A DNA stretch of 21,913 nt. Origin: a virus. Shown here piece after piece: positions 8,286 to 15,362 of this stretch; the stretch's first letter is position 1, and each line of letters begins with the position of its first letter. Position numbers and translations under genes: made by a program. The notes under the pieces were generated by a model that made no database searches, was not told the DNA's origin, and was given only the letters and a program-made list of their open reading frames with translations. The stretch spans positions 1-21,913 of the IMG/VR virus record IMGVR_UViG_3300042898_001851; one strand, given 5' to 3'.

Positions 8286-8457
8286 TTTTTGCCCATTCTA
8301 TATAGCCGCCGTTAGTAACAGACCACGGGCAATATTGTTCCCATAACACTGTTGATTGTTCAGGATTTTCTTTCATCAACTTATCCACTATGACTCTAGA
8401 TTTATATCCATTTAAAGTCCAGTCATGTGTTTTTAATGCAGTTTCTAGTTCGTTCAT
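8248..8457 (-). CDS. Small hypothetical protein
   Basis: A 69-residue hydrophilic protein beginning MNELETALKTHDWTLNGYKS, rich in tryptophan (four residues), with no recognised domain, signal or membrane segment. It starts in an ATGA overlap with the epimerase gene upstream and its 3' end overlaps the aminotransferase start by 38 bases, which argues for a real, translationally coupled gene. Its position between two sugar-modifying enzymes may mean an accessory role there, but nothing in the sequence shows this. Confidence 0.65.
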   Translation of the reverse strand: MNELETALKTHDWTLNGYKSRVIVDKLMKENPEQSTVLWEQYCPWSVTNGGYIEWAKNENHPLRSSKTV

Positions 8458-9422
8458 TTTATTTTATCCTGCCAGTAACTAGATGTACTCAACCATTCAT
8501 AGTACTTTTGAAAGCCTTCTTCTACATCTACTTTAGGATCATATCCAAAGTCTCTACGAGCGGCGTCAATGTTTAATGCACCACGACTCGGGAAGTCAGC
8601 ATCTTTATCTTTAACTACTAGTGTGCCTCCACCTACTAACTTCAATGCTAGTTGTGCGGCTTCTAACAATGTGCGACTATGGCTCTTGGTAATGTTGTAT
8701 GTTTTATTGTCGGTATTGGAACTTAAACTCGCGGCAACGATTCCTTCGGCGGCATCTTCAACGTAGGTGAAATCGAGTGTTTCTCCTGCTCCATTAACCT
8801 TAAGAGTAGCACCGCGCATTGCTGTGAGCATGAACTTTGCAATAACTCTATCTTCCACATCAAGCGGGCCGTATACAGCACTTGGCCGAATAATAGTATG
8901 ATTAAAACAGCCTCTGCGAGTGTAATCTTTAACCAGGTGTTCCCCGGTGAGCTTGAGTATTCCATATTGTCCCTGTGGCTTGCAATTATAGTCTTCTGTC
9001 ACATCATCAGTAAAGTCACCATAGACCATGCTTGAACTGATGTATACAAATTTCTTTACATTATTCTTTTTACTCATTTCGCATAGGTTGAGTAGACCTT
9101 CACTCATAACACGACTTCCCCATTGCGGGTTTGCATTGACTACCTTCTGTCTAGGGAAGCTAGCCATGTGAATGACGATATCAAACTTATTTGCCGCAAA
9201 CAACCATTCAATGTTTCCGGTACTACAAATATCAAACTTAAAATTTTGATATGTCTTTATTTTCTTTTTTCGTTCAGATACAAGATAGTTGATTTCTTCT
9301 TGTGGAATGATTCCGTAGTTTGTTTGAGTATCAACTATGACAACATCATGCCCTAATTTTTCTAATTTAGATACGACATGATGTCCTATCAATCCCATGC
9401 CGCCGGTTACTAAGATTTTCAT
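8454..9422 (-). CDS. NAD-dependent epimerase/dehydratase (extended SDR)
   Basis: A 322-residue extended short-chain dehydrogenase that probably acts on a nucleotide sugar. It has the Rossmann motif GGMGLIG (7-13), an acidic residue after the second strand (VIVDTQ, D31) that favours NAD, a YISSSMVYG segment giving the catalytic serine, and YGILK with Y153 and K157 as the catalytic pair. The substrate-side RPSAVYGP motif follows. I place the start at the ATG at 9422, where it overlaps the upstream stop (ATGA) and gives the canonical MKILVTGG N-terminus; a longer frame adds six residues without support. With the aminotransferase downstream it forms a likely sugar-modification pair. Confidence 0.92.
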   Translation of the reverse strand: MKILVTGGMGLIGHHVVSKLEKLGHDVVIVDTQTNYGIIPQEEINYLVSERKKKIKTYQNFKFDICSTGNIEWLFAANKFDIVIHMASFPRQKVVNANPQWGSRVMSEGLLNLCEMSKKNNVKKFVYISSSMVYGDFTDDVTEDYNCKPQGQYGILKLTGEHLVKDYTRRGCFNHTIIRPSAVYGPLDVEDRVIAKFMLTAMRGATLKVNGAGETLDFTYVEDAAEGIVAASLSSNTDNKTYNITKSHSRTLLEAAQLALKLVGGGTLVVKDKDADFPSRGALNIDAARRDFGYDPKVDVEEGFQKYYEWLSTSSYWQDKIK

Positions 9423-9751
9423 TCGTATTTCAACTTCCAAAATGTTAATTGTTTAGGTGTTAGATATGCTCTAATCTGATATGTGTAACCGTAACTGTAT
9501 ATGTCAAGATTACGATGCCAACTGGGTGCAGGTAAAGAATTTTCCATAATCCATTTACCTTCGTCTGTTTGTTGCCATTTATATATCGGTTCGGCAACCA
9601 ACAAATCAGGATCTTCAACATCACTCATTTTAATAGTGTGAACTACATGAGTGATAGATACCATCTCTTCACCACTATCAGATAGTCGTACCTGATATTT
9701 GGGTCGAGTGAACTCGTCTTTAAACTGCCATTGTTGCTTTGATAGGGCCAT
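9419..9751 (-). CDS. Hypothetical protein
   Basis: A 110-residue protein, soluble by composition and rich in W, Y and charged residues, with no recognised domain. It begins MALSKQQWQFKDEF and ends in an aromatic tail (TFWKLKYE). It overlaps the end of thyA by 32 bases and the epimerase start by four (ATGA), so it is embedded in a translationally coupled run. The role is unknown; neither the neighbours (nucleotide and sugar enzymes) nor the sequence allows a specific call. Confidence 0.7.
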   Translation of the reverse strand: MALSKQQWQFKDEFTRPKYQVRLSDSGEEMVSITHVVHTIKMSDVEDPDLLVAEPIYKWQQTDEGKWIMENSLPAPSWHRNLDIYSYGYTYQIRAYLTPKQLTFWKLKYE

Positions 9752-10619
9752 GACTCTGATAATTCTCTAAGTGTATGTCTTGCATTGTCATTTCAAATAT
9801 GTTTGTTTTCTGCGAGTTAAGCATCAATAACGGTGCTGAAAATTCTTCACGAGTTAACTGTTCTTTAACTTGTTCAACGTGATCTTTGTAGATATGGGTG
9901 TCACCTGTACTGATAATCAACTCACCAACCTTTAATCCGCAGTGATGTGCAATCAAATGTGTAAGCAATGCATAGCTAGCAATGTTGAATGGTAGACCCA
10001 AGAATACATCAACACTACGCTGATACATGTGACAAGACAATTCTTTATTCTTGTTTACATAAAATTGACTCATAACGTGACAAGGGGGCAATGCCATTTG
10101 ATCTAGTTCGCTTACGTTCCATGCGCTGAGAATATGCCTGCGACCATTAGGATCTTTGACTAATCCTTCTAATAGATTTGATAGTTGGTCGACTTCTGTT
10201 CTGTCTACTGCCAGGCGTGTGCCACCTTTGTGCGCCGGCCCCATGTCTTTTTCAACCGTGTCTTTGTTCCAGTGCCGCCATTGAACACCATAGACCCTGC
10301 CGAGATCACCCTCGAACTTCGCTTTTGGTTTCCAATACGGCGCAAGCGCATTCGGTGTCCAGATAGTAACCTTGCCTTCGGCCGTGCCGTGGGTAAGTTC
10401 TGCCAATCTACGTTCATCACTAGAGCCTTCAATAAACCATAGAAGCTCACCGACACAAGCTTTCCATGCAAGCTTTTTAGTAGTGATAGCGGGAAAGCCT
10501 CTACGCAAATCAAAGCGAAGATTACGGCCAAAAACACTATAGGTGCCAACACCAGTTCTGTCATCTTTAAGTTCTCCATTGTCTAGTATGTCTTGTAGTA
10601 AATCGTGATATTGTTTCAT
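9720..10619 (-). CDS. thyA: Thymidylate synthase
   Basis: Methylates dUMP to dTMP with methylene-tetrahydrofolate, supplying thymidine nucleotides for phage DNA replication. Of 299 residues, the signatures are DDRTGVGT with the phosphate-binding R21, FPAITTKKLAWK, GDLGRVYGVQWRHW, the catalytic C180 in ALPPCH, QRSVDVFLGLPFNIASY with R201 and N212, and STGDTHIYKDH with H242 and Y244. The length is between those of typical bacterial (264) and T4 (286) enzymes, with a modest insertion near 120-140. It is coupled to the methyltransferase upstream by an ATGA overlap and sits two genes after folA, the usual phage pairing. Confidence 0.98.
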   Translation of the reverse strand: MKQYHDLLQDILDNGELKDDRTGVGTYSVFGRNLRFDLRRGFPAITTKKLAWKACVGELLWFIEGSSDERRLAELTHGTAEGKVTIWTPNALAPYWKPKAKFEGDLGRVYGVQWRHWNKDTVEKDMGPAHKGGTRLAVDRTEVDQLSNLLEGLVKDPNGRRHILSAWNVSELDQMALPPCHVMSQFYVNKNKELSCHMYQRSVDVFLGLPFNIASYALLTHLIAHHCGLKVGELIISTGDTHIYKDHVEQVKEQLTREEFSAPLLMLNSQKTNIFEMTMQDIHLENYQSHGPIKATMAV

Positions 10620-11209
10620 TTTTTAATCCTTATTGACCACATTGTGCTATTTTGATAAAATGTCGCTGTGGTTTTATACATTGCTTGAAGAAGTTTAACA
10701 TTATAAATAACGTCAGGAAAACGGCTAGTGTAATCATGACCACATATCAATGCATCTTTTTTCATAAAATCTTTAAAATAAAAAATATTTTTTATATCAG
10801 TAGGATTTGTATGGGCTGCGTCTATGAATAATAAATCGATCTGCGCACCTGTATACGGGTAATCTCTCCACACTACTTGTCCATCTTTTAGTTTCAATAG
10901 AGTAATATTCGGATAGTCCTTTGTGTTTTTTAAAAACTCTTGTTCTTTACTATACATTTTACCTATTTGCCAAAAGTCACCAACTGGATGAGACCAAAGC
11001 AAATTGTTTGAGTGTTTCCAATCTTCAAAATAATCTATACAATTAATTTTTACTGAAGAATATGCTCCTTCAGCAAATGCTACAGCCGATCTTCCAAAAA
11101 ATGAACCTAATTCAACAATTACACCATTTTCTGGAACAGTTCTAGCCCACTCGTATAGAATGTCTAAGTCTTTTTCAGATGATAAACCTGGAACAGAGTA
11201 TGCTTTCAT
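10616..11209 (-). CDS. Class I methyltransferase, Methyltransf_24-like
   Basis: A 197-residue protein when started at the ATG at 11209, which overlaps the folA stop (ATGA); a start four codons earlier is possible. It has a motif I (VIVELGSFFGRSAVAFAEGA) and the LLFIDAAHTNPTDIKNIFYF segment followed by ALICGHDY, characteristic of the Methyltransf_24 / cephalosporin-hydroxylase-like group, which often modifies sugars or secondary metabolites. No DNA or RNA methyltransferase motif is visible. It lies between folA and thyA, which are normally adjacent, so it appears inserted into the dTMP operon. The substrate is unknown; a sugar or glycan target would fit the downstream epimerase and aminotransferase. 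Confidence 0.85.
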   Translation of the reverse strand: MKAYSVPGLSSEKDLDILYEWARTVPENGVIVELGSFFGRSAVAFAEGAYSSVKINCIDYFEDWKHSNNLLWSHPVGDFWQIGKMYSKEQEFLKNTKDYPNITLLKLKDGQVVWRDYPYTGAQIDLLFIDAAHTNPTDIKNIFYFKDFMKKDALICGHDYTSRFPDVIYNVKLLQAMYKTTATFYQNSTMWSIRIKK

Positions 11210-11658
11210 TTCTTTTTCCAAATTTCATATGAGTGGTCTATGTGATCTTCTTTAAAGAAACACATAAATTCTTTTTCTAATTTTACTAAATCGATGAATG
11301 TATCACAAGTGTATTCGGCAAATGTTTTAGTAAGATGTATTTCATCTATCATATCCCAACATTGTTGAATCACGTTGCCTCCACCTATTATCCATGCATC
11401 ATTGCCTGCAGTGGTAGGTAGTAATTTTACATCACCCATTGTAACTGCTCCGGGTATGGAAACTTTAGACATGACATAATTATGTCTGTTTGGTAATGGT
11501 TTGATTGGTAGGCTTTCCCAAGTTCTCTTTCCCATAACAACATTTTTATCTGTAGTCAATTCTTTGAATCTTGGCAAATCGCCCTCGATTTTACTCCAGG
11601 GCAAGTTGTTGTCATAGCCTATCCCACCTTTTGGATCACATGCTACTATAAGTTTCAT
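11206..11658 (-). CDS. folA: Dihydrofolate reductase
   Basis: Regenerates tetrahydrofolate consumed by thymidylate synthase. The 150-residue protein has the classic motifs: GIGYDNNLPW (12-21), DLPRFKELT with D27 as the proton donor, the NADPH-binding GKRTWESLP (43-51) and the WIIGGGNVI loop (89-97). The length is slightly below the bacterial norm of about 160, but all core elements are present. It overlaps both neighbours by four bases (ATGA). With thyA at 9720-10619 it forms a phage dTMP-synthesis pair. Confidence 0.97.
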   Translation of the reverse strand: MKLIVACDPKGGIGYDNNLPWSKIEGDLPRFKELTTDKNVVMGKRTWESLPIKPLPNRHNYVMSKVSIPGAVTMGDVKLLPTTAGNDAWIIGGGNVIQQCWDMIDEIHLTKTFAEYTCDTFIDLVKLEKEFMCFFKEDHIDHSYEIWKKK

Positions 11659-11951
11659 AGTTTATTTAATAATCTATCAGTCTCTGGTTGAACAGTTTCA
11701 GCAATGTTTTGAACATTGAGAACAAATTCCACAGTCGAAATTTGATCGTCAAGCTCGTGCAGTTTTCTACCAACTGCATCCTCAATTTGTTCAGGGTCCA
11801 AACCTTGACTGAGAAACTTTTCAATGTTAATTGTCTGTTGTCGTTTACCTTCAAGCTTGACGATTATCTTTTTAATAAACTGTACAGGTATTTTTTGTTT
11901 CTCAACATCTTCTAAGATGTGTTCCCACTTTGCAATGAATTCAGGTGACAT
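11655..11951 (-). CDS. Hypothetical helical protein
   Basis: A 98-residue, highly charged, probably all-helical protein (begins MSPEFIAKWEHILEDVEKQK) without a recognised domain. It lies six bases after the AT-hook-tailed gene and overlaps the folA start (ATGA), so it is part of the coupled run. A segment near its end (TVEFVLNVQNIAETVQPETD) is less charged but not a membrane helix. The size and charge would suit a small regulator or assembly factor; this is a guess. Confidence 0.75.
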   Translation of the reverse strand: MSPEFIAKWEHILEDVEKQKIPVQFIKKIIVKLEGKRQQTINIEKFLSQGLDPEQIEDAVGRKLHELDDQISTVEFVLNVQNIAETVQPETDRLLNKL

Positions 11952-11957
11952 GAAATA

Positions 11958-12644
11958 TTATACTACTACTTTTGCCTTTGCAGGACGACCTCTACGCTTT
12001 GGTTGGGCAGAGATAGAAGCAGTAGACATTGTTTCAAGTACACCTCCGTCCATCTGTGCGGCTTCTTTCAGCAACCGTTGTGATTCTGCCAGTAGTCCTT
12101 TAGCCTCTGCATCCATCTTTTGTGCTTGCTGACGCAAGTTATTTGCTAACTCATTGTCGGCCAATGCACCTTGGGCACTTTGTACATTTTGCGATGGTGC
12201 TTGATTACCACGCATTCTACGAGCAACATCAGCTGGATCTTGTAGTCCGCGGCTATTATCAATCTCAGCAAGACGCTTAACTGCGGCTTCACCTTGTTTC
12301 ATTTCATTCAAAATCTTGTTGAGTTCATTCAACTTGATCTTAGTGTTAGGTGCGGGGGTCATGATTACCAACTCGGTGTTGACTTTCTTTAACTGACCTT
12401 CTCTGTGCAAAACTTGTAAAATTGGATTGCCGTCTGTCGTGTAAGTTCGATTTAATGCGTCAGCCAAATTCTCACTATTCTGCCCAATGTCAGATTCTAT
12501 GCATTTAATCATAGGATTGTGAATGTGCTGATTTAGTAACTCAGTATATGTTACCAAGCACATATGCGGCTCGCCCGGAACCTCTCTAAAAATAACTGCA
12601 ACTTTGCGGTCACCGTGTTTACCTACGTGTCTTAAAAAACTCAT
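11958..12644 (-). CDS. Phage protein with C-terminal AT-hook-like tail
   Basis: A 228-residue protein of unknown function. The N-terminal 100 residues (begins MSFLRHVGKHGDRKVAVIFR) look like a folded alpha/beta domain. They are followed by a long helical, Q/A/E/K-rich region (about 110-205) and a basic tail QPKRRGRPAKAK near the C-terminus. RRGRPAK matches the AT-hook core (RGRP flanked by basic residues), a minor-groove DNA-binding element for AT-rich DNA. A strong ribosome binding site (AAAAGGAGAA) precedes the ATG. It heads the run that leads into folA and thyA. DNA association is inferred from the tail only. Confidence 0.8.
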   Translation of the reverse strand: MSFLRHVGKHGDRKVAVIFREVPGEPHMCLVTYTELLNQHIHNPMIKCIESDIGQNSENLADALNRTYTTDGNPILQVLHREGQLKKVNTELVIMTPAPNTKIKLNELNKILNEMKQGEAAVKRLAEIDNSRGLQDPADVARRMRGNQAPSQNVQSAQGALADNELANNLRQQAQKMDAEAKGLLAESQRLLKEAAQMDGGVLETMSTASISAQPKRRGRPAKAKVVV

Positions 12645-12675
12645 AGCGTTTCTCCTTTTAATAATCTTATTTAAT

Positions 12676-12712
12676 AGTGGTTTTGTGACTTAAAATAAAT
12701 GTCAAGACCACT
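12676..12712 (-). terminator. Intercistronic hairpin, possible weak terminator or processing site
   Basis: Two ten-base arms, AGTGGTCTTG and CAAAACCACT on the minus strand, pair with one mismatch around a 17-base AT-rich loop. The hairpin begins at the end of the gene at 12702-12956 and stands before the strong ribosome binding site of the gene at 11958-12644. There is no good run of T after it, so termination would be weak; RNA processing or stability control is as likely. Confidence 0.35.
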
Positions 12713-12956
12713 TTAATTCGTACAGTAATGCCTCAGTAGGATCTTCGAATGAGGGCAATGTGATGGGCACAAAGAAATCATCTATGGATTCTGATCCAAT
12801 AAAGGTATAACGTCCTGATAGATTATGTACGATCCATTTAGCTGATTCTCTTGTTATTGCTGTGTTTGCTGTGACAAAGTGCGGGGGCTTGAAGTCTAGC
12901 TTTCTATTAATATGCCACACCTCAGGCTTTATTTCAATAGTAGAATGGACACTCAA
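12702..12956 (-). CDS. Small hypothetical protein, TTG start
   Basis: An 84-residue protein (MSVHSTIEIKPEVWHINRKL with initiator Met) without a recognised domain. The only upstream start in frame is TTG at 12956, which overlaps the TGA stop of the preceding gene (TTGA), with an AAAGG-type ribosome binding site nine bases before it; no in-frame ATG exists. A GTG 12 codons later is the alternative. Aromatic and hydrophobic residues near the end (DDFFVPITLPSFEDP) suggest a small folded domain. Its stop codon overlaps a TTGACA hexamer, but no matching -10 box follows. Confidence 0.6.
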   Translation of the reverse strand: MSVHSTIEIKPEVWHINRKLDFKPPHFVTANTAITRESAKWIVHNLSGRYTFIGSESIDDFFVPITLPSFEDPTEALLYELKWS

Positions 12957-13318
12957 CTGATTACCTTTTTTGTAGTTTCTCTATCACTATAGACACAGTG
13001 ACCCACATTACGAATACTATCCACGATAGATTGCGGGATTGTCTTGAATAATTGCTTTACTTCATCCATGTCCATACCAGTAACGAATTCATAAATTTCA
13101 TAATTGCGGTGTGAATTCATCCTAGCACGAAGGATCATCATTTGTAAGGGGATTCCTTGAGGCTGAGTAGGCTGGCGTTCTTCTTTTAGAATGCTTAGTA
13201 TTTTAAGCTTTTCCCAATTATCGAGTTCATATAATGCGACTTTAACATCAAATATGCATTCAAGACCTAGATGGTCCCACATTACAATAAAGTGATTATG
13301 ATCCTTTTTTGAGGGCAT
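12953..13318 (-). CDS. Hypothetical protein
   Basis: A 121-residue, mixed-charge protein beginning MPSKKDHNHFIVMWDHLGLE. No catalytic motif, signal peptide or membrane segment is visible. It overlaps the gene before it by 23 bases and the TTG start of the gene after it. The segment MILRARMNSHRNYEIYEF looks helical. It is part of the run downstream of the VWA gene. The function is unknown. Confidence 0.7.
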   Translation of the reverse strand: MPSKKDHNHFIVMWDHLGLECIFDVKVALYELDNWEKLKILSILKEERQPTQPQGIPLQMMILRARMNSHRNYEIYEFVTGMDMDEVKQLFKTIPQSIVDSIRNVGHCVYSDRETTKKVIS

Positions 13319-13538
13319 ACAACATTTCTACCTTACTTATTGCATCATTGAGTGTAGGATCACTATCTGCCATGAACACGGCTTCTTTTAATTTAAACCA
13401 TCTAGCAGATAGTTCTCCTTCTTTTTTGTGTACAGGATCAACCCAATGAAGGTGTCGATCAGTCTCGCCCATTTTACGAGCATACACTGTTTTACCTCCA
13501 TCGGGTGATTCAAAAATTAACTTTTCACTTGTCATCAT
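13296..13538 (-). CDS. Small hypothetical protein downstream of the VWA gene
   Basis: An 80-residue protein starting at the tandem ATGATG at 13538, which overlaps the last codons of the VWA gene; a longer open frame reaching into that gene has no start support. It contains a compact beta-type segment (ESPDGGKTVYARKMGETDRH) and a helical second half. The coupling by overlap suggests co-translation with the VWA-metallopeptidase, hence a possible partner, although the sequence itself is not recognised. Confidence 0.65.
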   Translation of the reverse strand: MMTSEKLIFESPDGGKTVYARKMGETDRHLHWVDPVHKKEGELSARWFKLKEAVFMADSDPTLNDAISKVEMLYALKKGS

Positions 13539-14808
13539 ACAGTGCGTAAGTGCCGAATGGGGGATTCGGATTAGGGTCACCATGAATGATCCATGTAGTG
13601 TCGCAGTAGTCAGCATCGCCCCAAGAACCGCAAGGGTAACCATCAGTGAAAACAATCAGTCGCTTGGGCACATTACCCACTTCTTTCAAGTATTCAAAGA
13701 TAGCATCAAAGTCAGTACCACCGCCACCTTGTGGTTCGTAGCCATCAATCGAATCAAGATTCTCACTAGTAAAATCAGCAGGGTTGTAGATTTCAGTATC
13801 GAAACAGAATACGTGAACCTTGTAACCATCGAACGCATCCATCATGCCACCAATCTCACCCAAGAATGCTTGCGCTTGGTGGTTACTGATAGAACCTGAC
13901 ATGTCGATAGCAACGACCACATCGATTTCTTCGCCGGGAGTCATGCCGGGCATGATAGCATCCATGTGCCAACCACGGCGTGAAGGACGCATCCAAGAGA
14001 AGTCAGTGCGAATAGCACTGGTCAAGTTAGTCTGAATTAGTTCACGCCAGGGCATGACTGGGTCAGTAACACTACGAATCAAACGCTCAACACCTTTAGG
14101 CAATGTACCTGCTTCGGCAGATTGTGCGGCATTCAAAATAGCTTGCTTGATTTCTTGACGGGCACGTTCACGTTCTTCAGGAGACATCTTAGGACGACCT
14201 TTGCCTTTGCCTTCTTTTTCGTCACCGTCACCATCAGATTCACCATCACCATCACCGTCGAGGTGATCGTCAATCATCTGGTCAATCAGACTATTGATAT
14301 CAATCTTTTGGACATTCTTCATGAGGTCATCATAGATTTCCTCAGAAGACTTACCGTCATACTTTTGCTCATACAAGCAAGGCACAGTGGTAATGAATTG
14401 ACCAACCTTGTGTCGCTTCAAGTCGGCATTGACTGCATAGTCGTTTGCAATGTTAAAGAGTTGCGGGTCACGAGTACCGCGGCGACCCATGTGATCGTAC
14501 ACTACATGCAACACCTCATGTGCCACAAGAAACTCAACCTCTTTAGGCTTGAGCATCATAATGAAACGGGAGTTGTAATAGAATTTGAGACCGTCAGTTG
14601 CCGCAGTACTACACCATTCATCGGCATTGGTCAATGACATGCGTGTTGCGAGGTTACCGAAAAACGAATGGCGCAACAGCAAACCAATTCGAGCAGTTAC
14701 TAGTCGCTCACGGGCTTGCAGGTCAATCTTTGGATCAGTGGGACCGACAAGTTTATCAAACTTGTCATTGTTCTTTTTAGTTTTGCGCTTGTCAATAACT
14801 TCGCTCAT
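13525..14808 (-). CDS. Putative metallopeptidase with C-terminal VWA domain (DUF2201-like)
   Basis: A 427-residue, two-domain protein. The N-terminal half has HEVLHVVYDH (H97, E98, H101, with D105-H106), a zinc-binding HExxH motif, and an NDYAVNADL segment at 122-130 typical of the DUF2201 metallopeptidase-like domain. A linker at 183-200 is packed with DGDGDGE-type acidic repeats that could bind calcium. The C-terminal half is a von Willebrand A domain with an intact MIDAS: DMSGS (D302, S304, S306), T365 in GGGGTD and D389 in FTDG. Such proteins usually work with a MoxR-type AAA+ ATPase, and one lies two genes upstream (15363-16463). A dedicated promoter sits directly before the gene, with AAAGGA as ribosome binding site. 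Confidence 0.92.
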   Translation of the reverse strand: MSEVIDKRKTKKNNDKFDKLVGPTDPKIDLQARERLVTARIGLLLRHSFFGNLATRMSLTNADEWCSTAATDGLKFYYNSRFIMMLKPKEVEFLVAHEVLHVVYDHMGRRGTRDPQLFNIANDYAVNADLKRHKVGQFITTVPCLYEQKYDGKSSEEIYDDLMKNVQKIDINSLIDQMIDDHLDGDGDGESDGDGDEKEGKGKGRPKMSPEERERARQEIKQAILNAAQSAEAGTLPKGVERLIRSVTDPVMPWRELIQTNLTSAIRTDFSWMRPSRRGWHMDAIMPGMTPGEEIDVVVAIDMSGSISNHQAQAFLGEIGGMMDAFDGYKVHVFCFDTEIYNPADFTSENLDSIDGYEPQGGGGTDFDAIFEYLKEVGNVPKRLIVFTDGYPCGSWGDADYCDTTWIIHGDPNPNPPFGTYALYDDK

Positions 14809-14834
14809 GTTAATCCTTTAGTGTTTATGCGTCT

Positions 14835-14863
14835 ATTATATCAAATAATAGATTTTCTGTCAA
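14835..14863 (-). promoter_or_regulatory. Sigma70-type promoter for the VWA gene
   Basis: On the minus strand a perfect TTGACA (14863-14858), a 17-base spacer and a perfect TATAAT (14840-14835). It begins one base after the stop of the acidic protein gene and leaves a leader of about 20 bases with a ribosome binding site before the VWA start. The consensus match is complete, so activity is likely with host RNA polymerase. Confidence 0.85.
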
Positions 14864-14864
14864 A

Positions 14865-15149
14865 TTATTGCAGGTTCCGTTTTGTAGTACGATTTACTAC
14901 GTCCTCATCGAGGTCAACTTCTTCAAGGTCATCAAGGTCAATGCCCATTTTTTCAGCAAGTTCTTCCAATTCTTCGTCAGATAGTTCATCCAAATCAACG
15001 GGAAGTGATCGTTCAAATAACTCACCTGTTTCGGCCATGCGATTAATCTCAGCAATCATTTCGTCCAGTTCTTCCTGTGTCCCATCAAAGTCATCAAAGC
15101 AACCTGGGGCAAACACAACCTCTAATGGCTTTTTTTCTTCGTTACTCAT
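14865..15149 (-). CDS. Highly acidic small protein of the MoxR-VWA module
   Basis: A 94-residue protein in which about a third of the residues are D or E, concentrated after residue 20 (for example DLDELSDEELEELAEKMGID). The N-terminal FAPGCFDDFDGTQEELDEM segment precedes a helical run. No catalytic motif is visible. It sits between a MoxR-type ATPase and a VWA-metallopeptidase, and its start overlaps the stop of a 50-codon gene (ATGA). The composition would suit an adaptor, a substrate or a DNA or RNA mimic; the context favours a partner of the ATPase-VWA pair. The function is inferred only. Confidence 0.75.
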   Translation of the reverse strand: MSNEEKKPLEVVFAPGCFDDFDGTQEELDEMIAEINRMAETGELFERSLPVDLDELSDEELEELAEKMGIDLDDLEEVDLDEDVVNRTTKRNLQ

Positions 15150-15298
15150 AGTGACAACCCTCGGTAACCTGCATCAAATGCGATTCGTGCATAGGCTGCA
15201 CCTGCTTCAATTTTGAAGTGCTCCATACCATCATCCTTGGTCCAACCCCAAGAGCGGGCACGTTGCCCTAATGCATAAAAATACTTTTTACCTGACAT
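15146..15298 (-). CDS. 50-residue hypothetical protein
   Basis: A short gene from the ATG at 15298 to a TGA that overlaps the next start (ATGA). The protein begins MSGKKYFYALGQRARSWGWT and is mildly basic, with aromatic residues and a helical AGAAYARIAFDAGY segment. A clear AAGGA ribosome binding site precedes the start, directly after the terminator at 15312-15344. The good ribosome binding site and exact coupling support it despite the small size. The function is unknown. Confidence 0.65.
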   Translation of the reverse strand: MSGKKYFYALGQRARSWGWTKDDGMEHFKIEAGAAYARIAFDAGYRGLSL

Positions 15299-15311
15299 AA
15301 TAATCCTTAAT

Positions 15312-15344
15312 AAAAAAGGGTGAGCATATTGCTACACTCACCCT
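15312..15344 (-). terminator. Rho-independent terminator after the MoxR-type gene
   Basis: On the minus strand a 7-bp GC-rich stem (GGGTGAG / CTCACCC) with a 12-base loop is followed by six T residues. It lies 19 bases after the ATPase stop and directly before the ribosome binding site of the 50-codon gene. It should separate or attenuate transcription between the ATPase and the acidic/VWA genes. Confidence 0.85.
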
Positions 15345-15362
15345 GTAAAACTAGTAACTGAA

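Noticed and set aside
12700-12705. A TTGACA hexamer as a further promoter
   Set aside because: At 16-18 bases downstream there is no -10-like sequence; the nearest TATTAA lies 23 bases away. The hexamer is also part of a stop codon and of a hairpin arm.
14122-14637. A 171-codon open frame on the plus strand
   Set aside because: It is antisense to the VWA-metallopeptidase gene and is low-complexity (T, I, F-rich), as expected from reading acidic repeats backwards.
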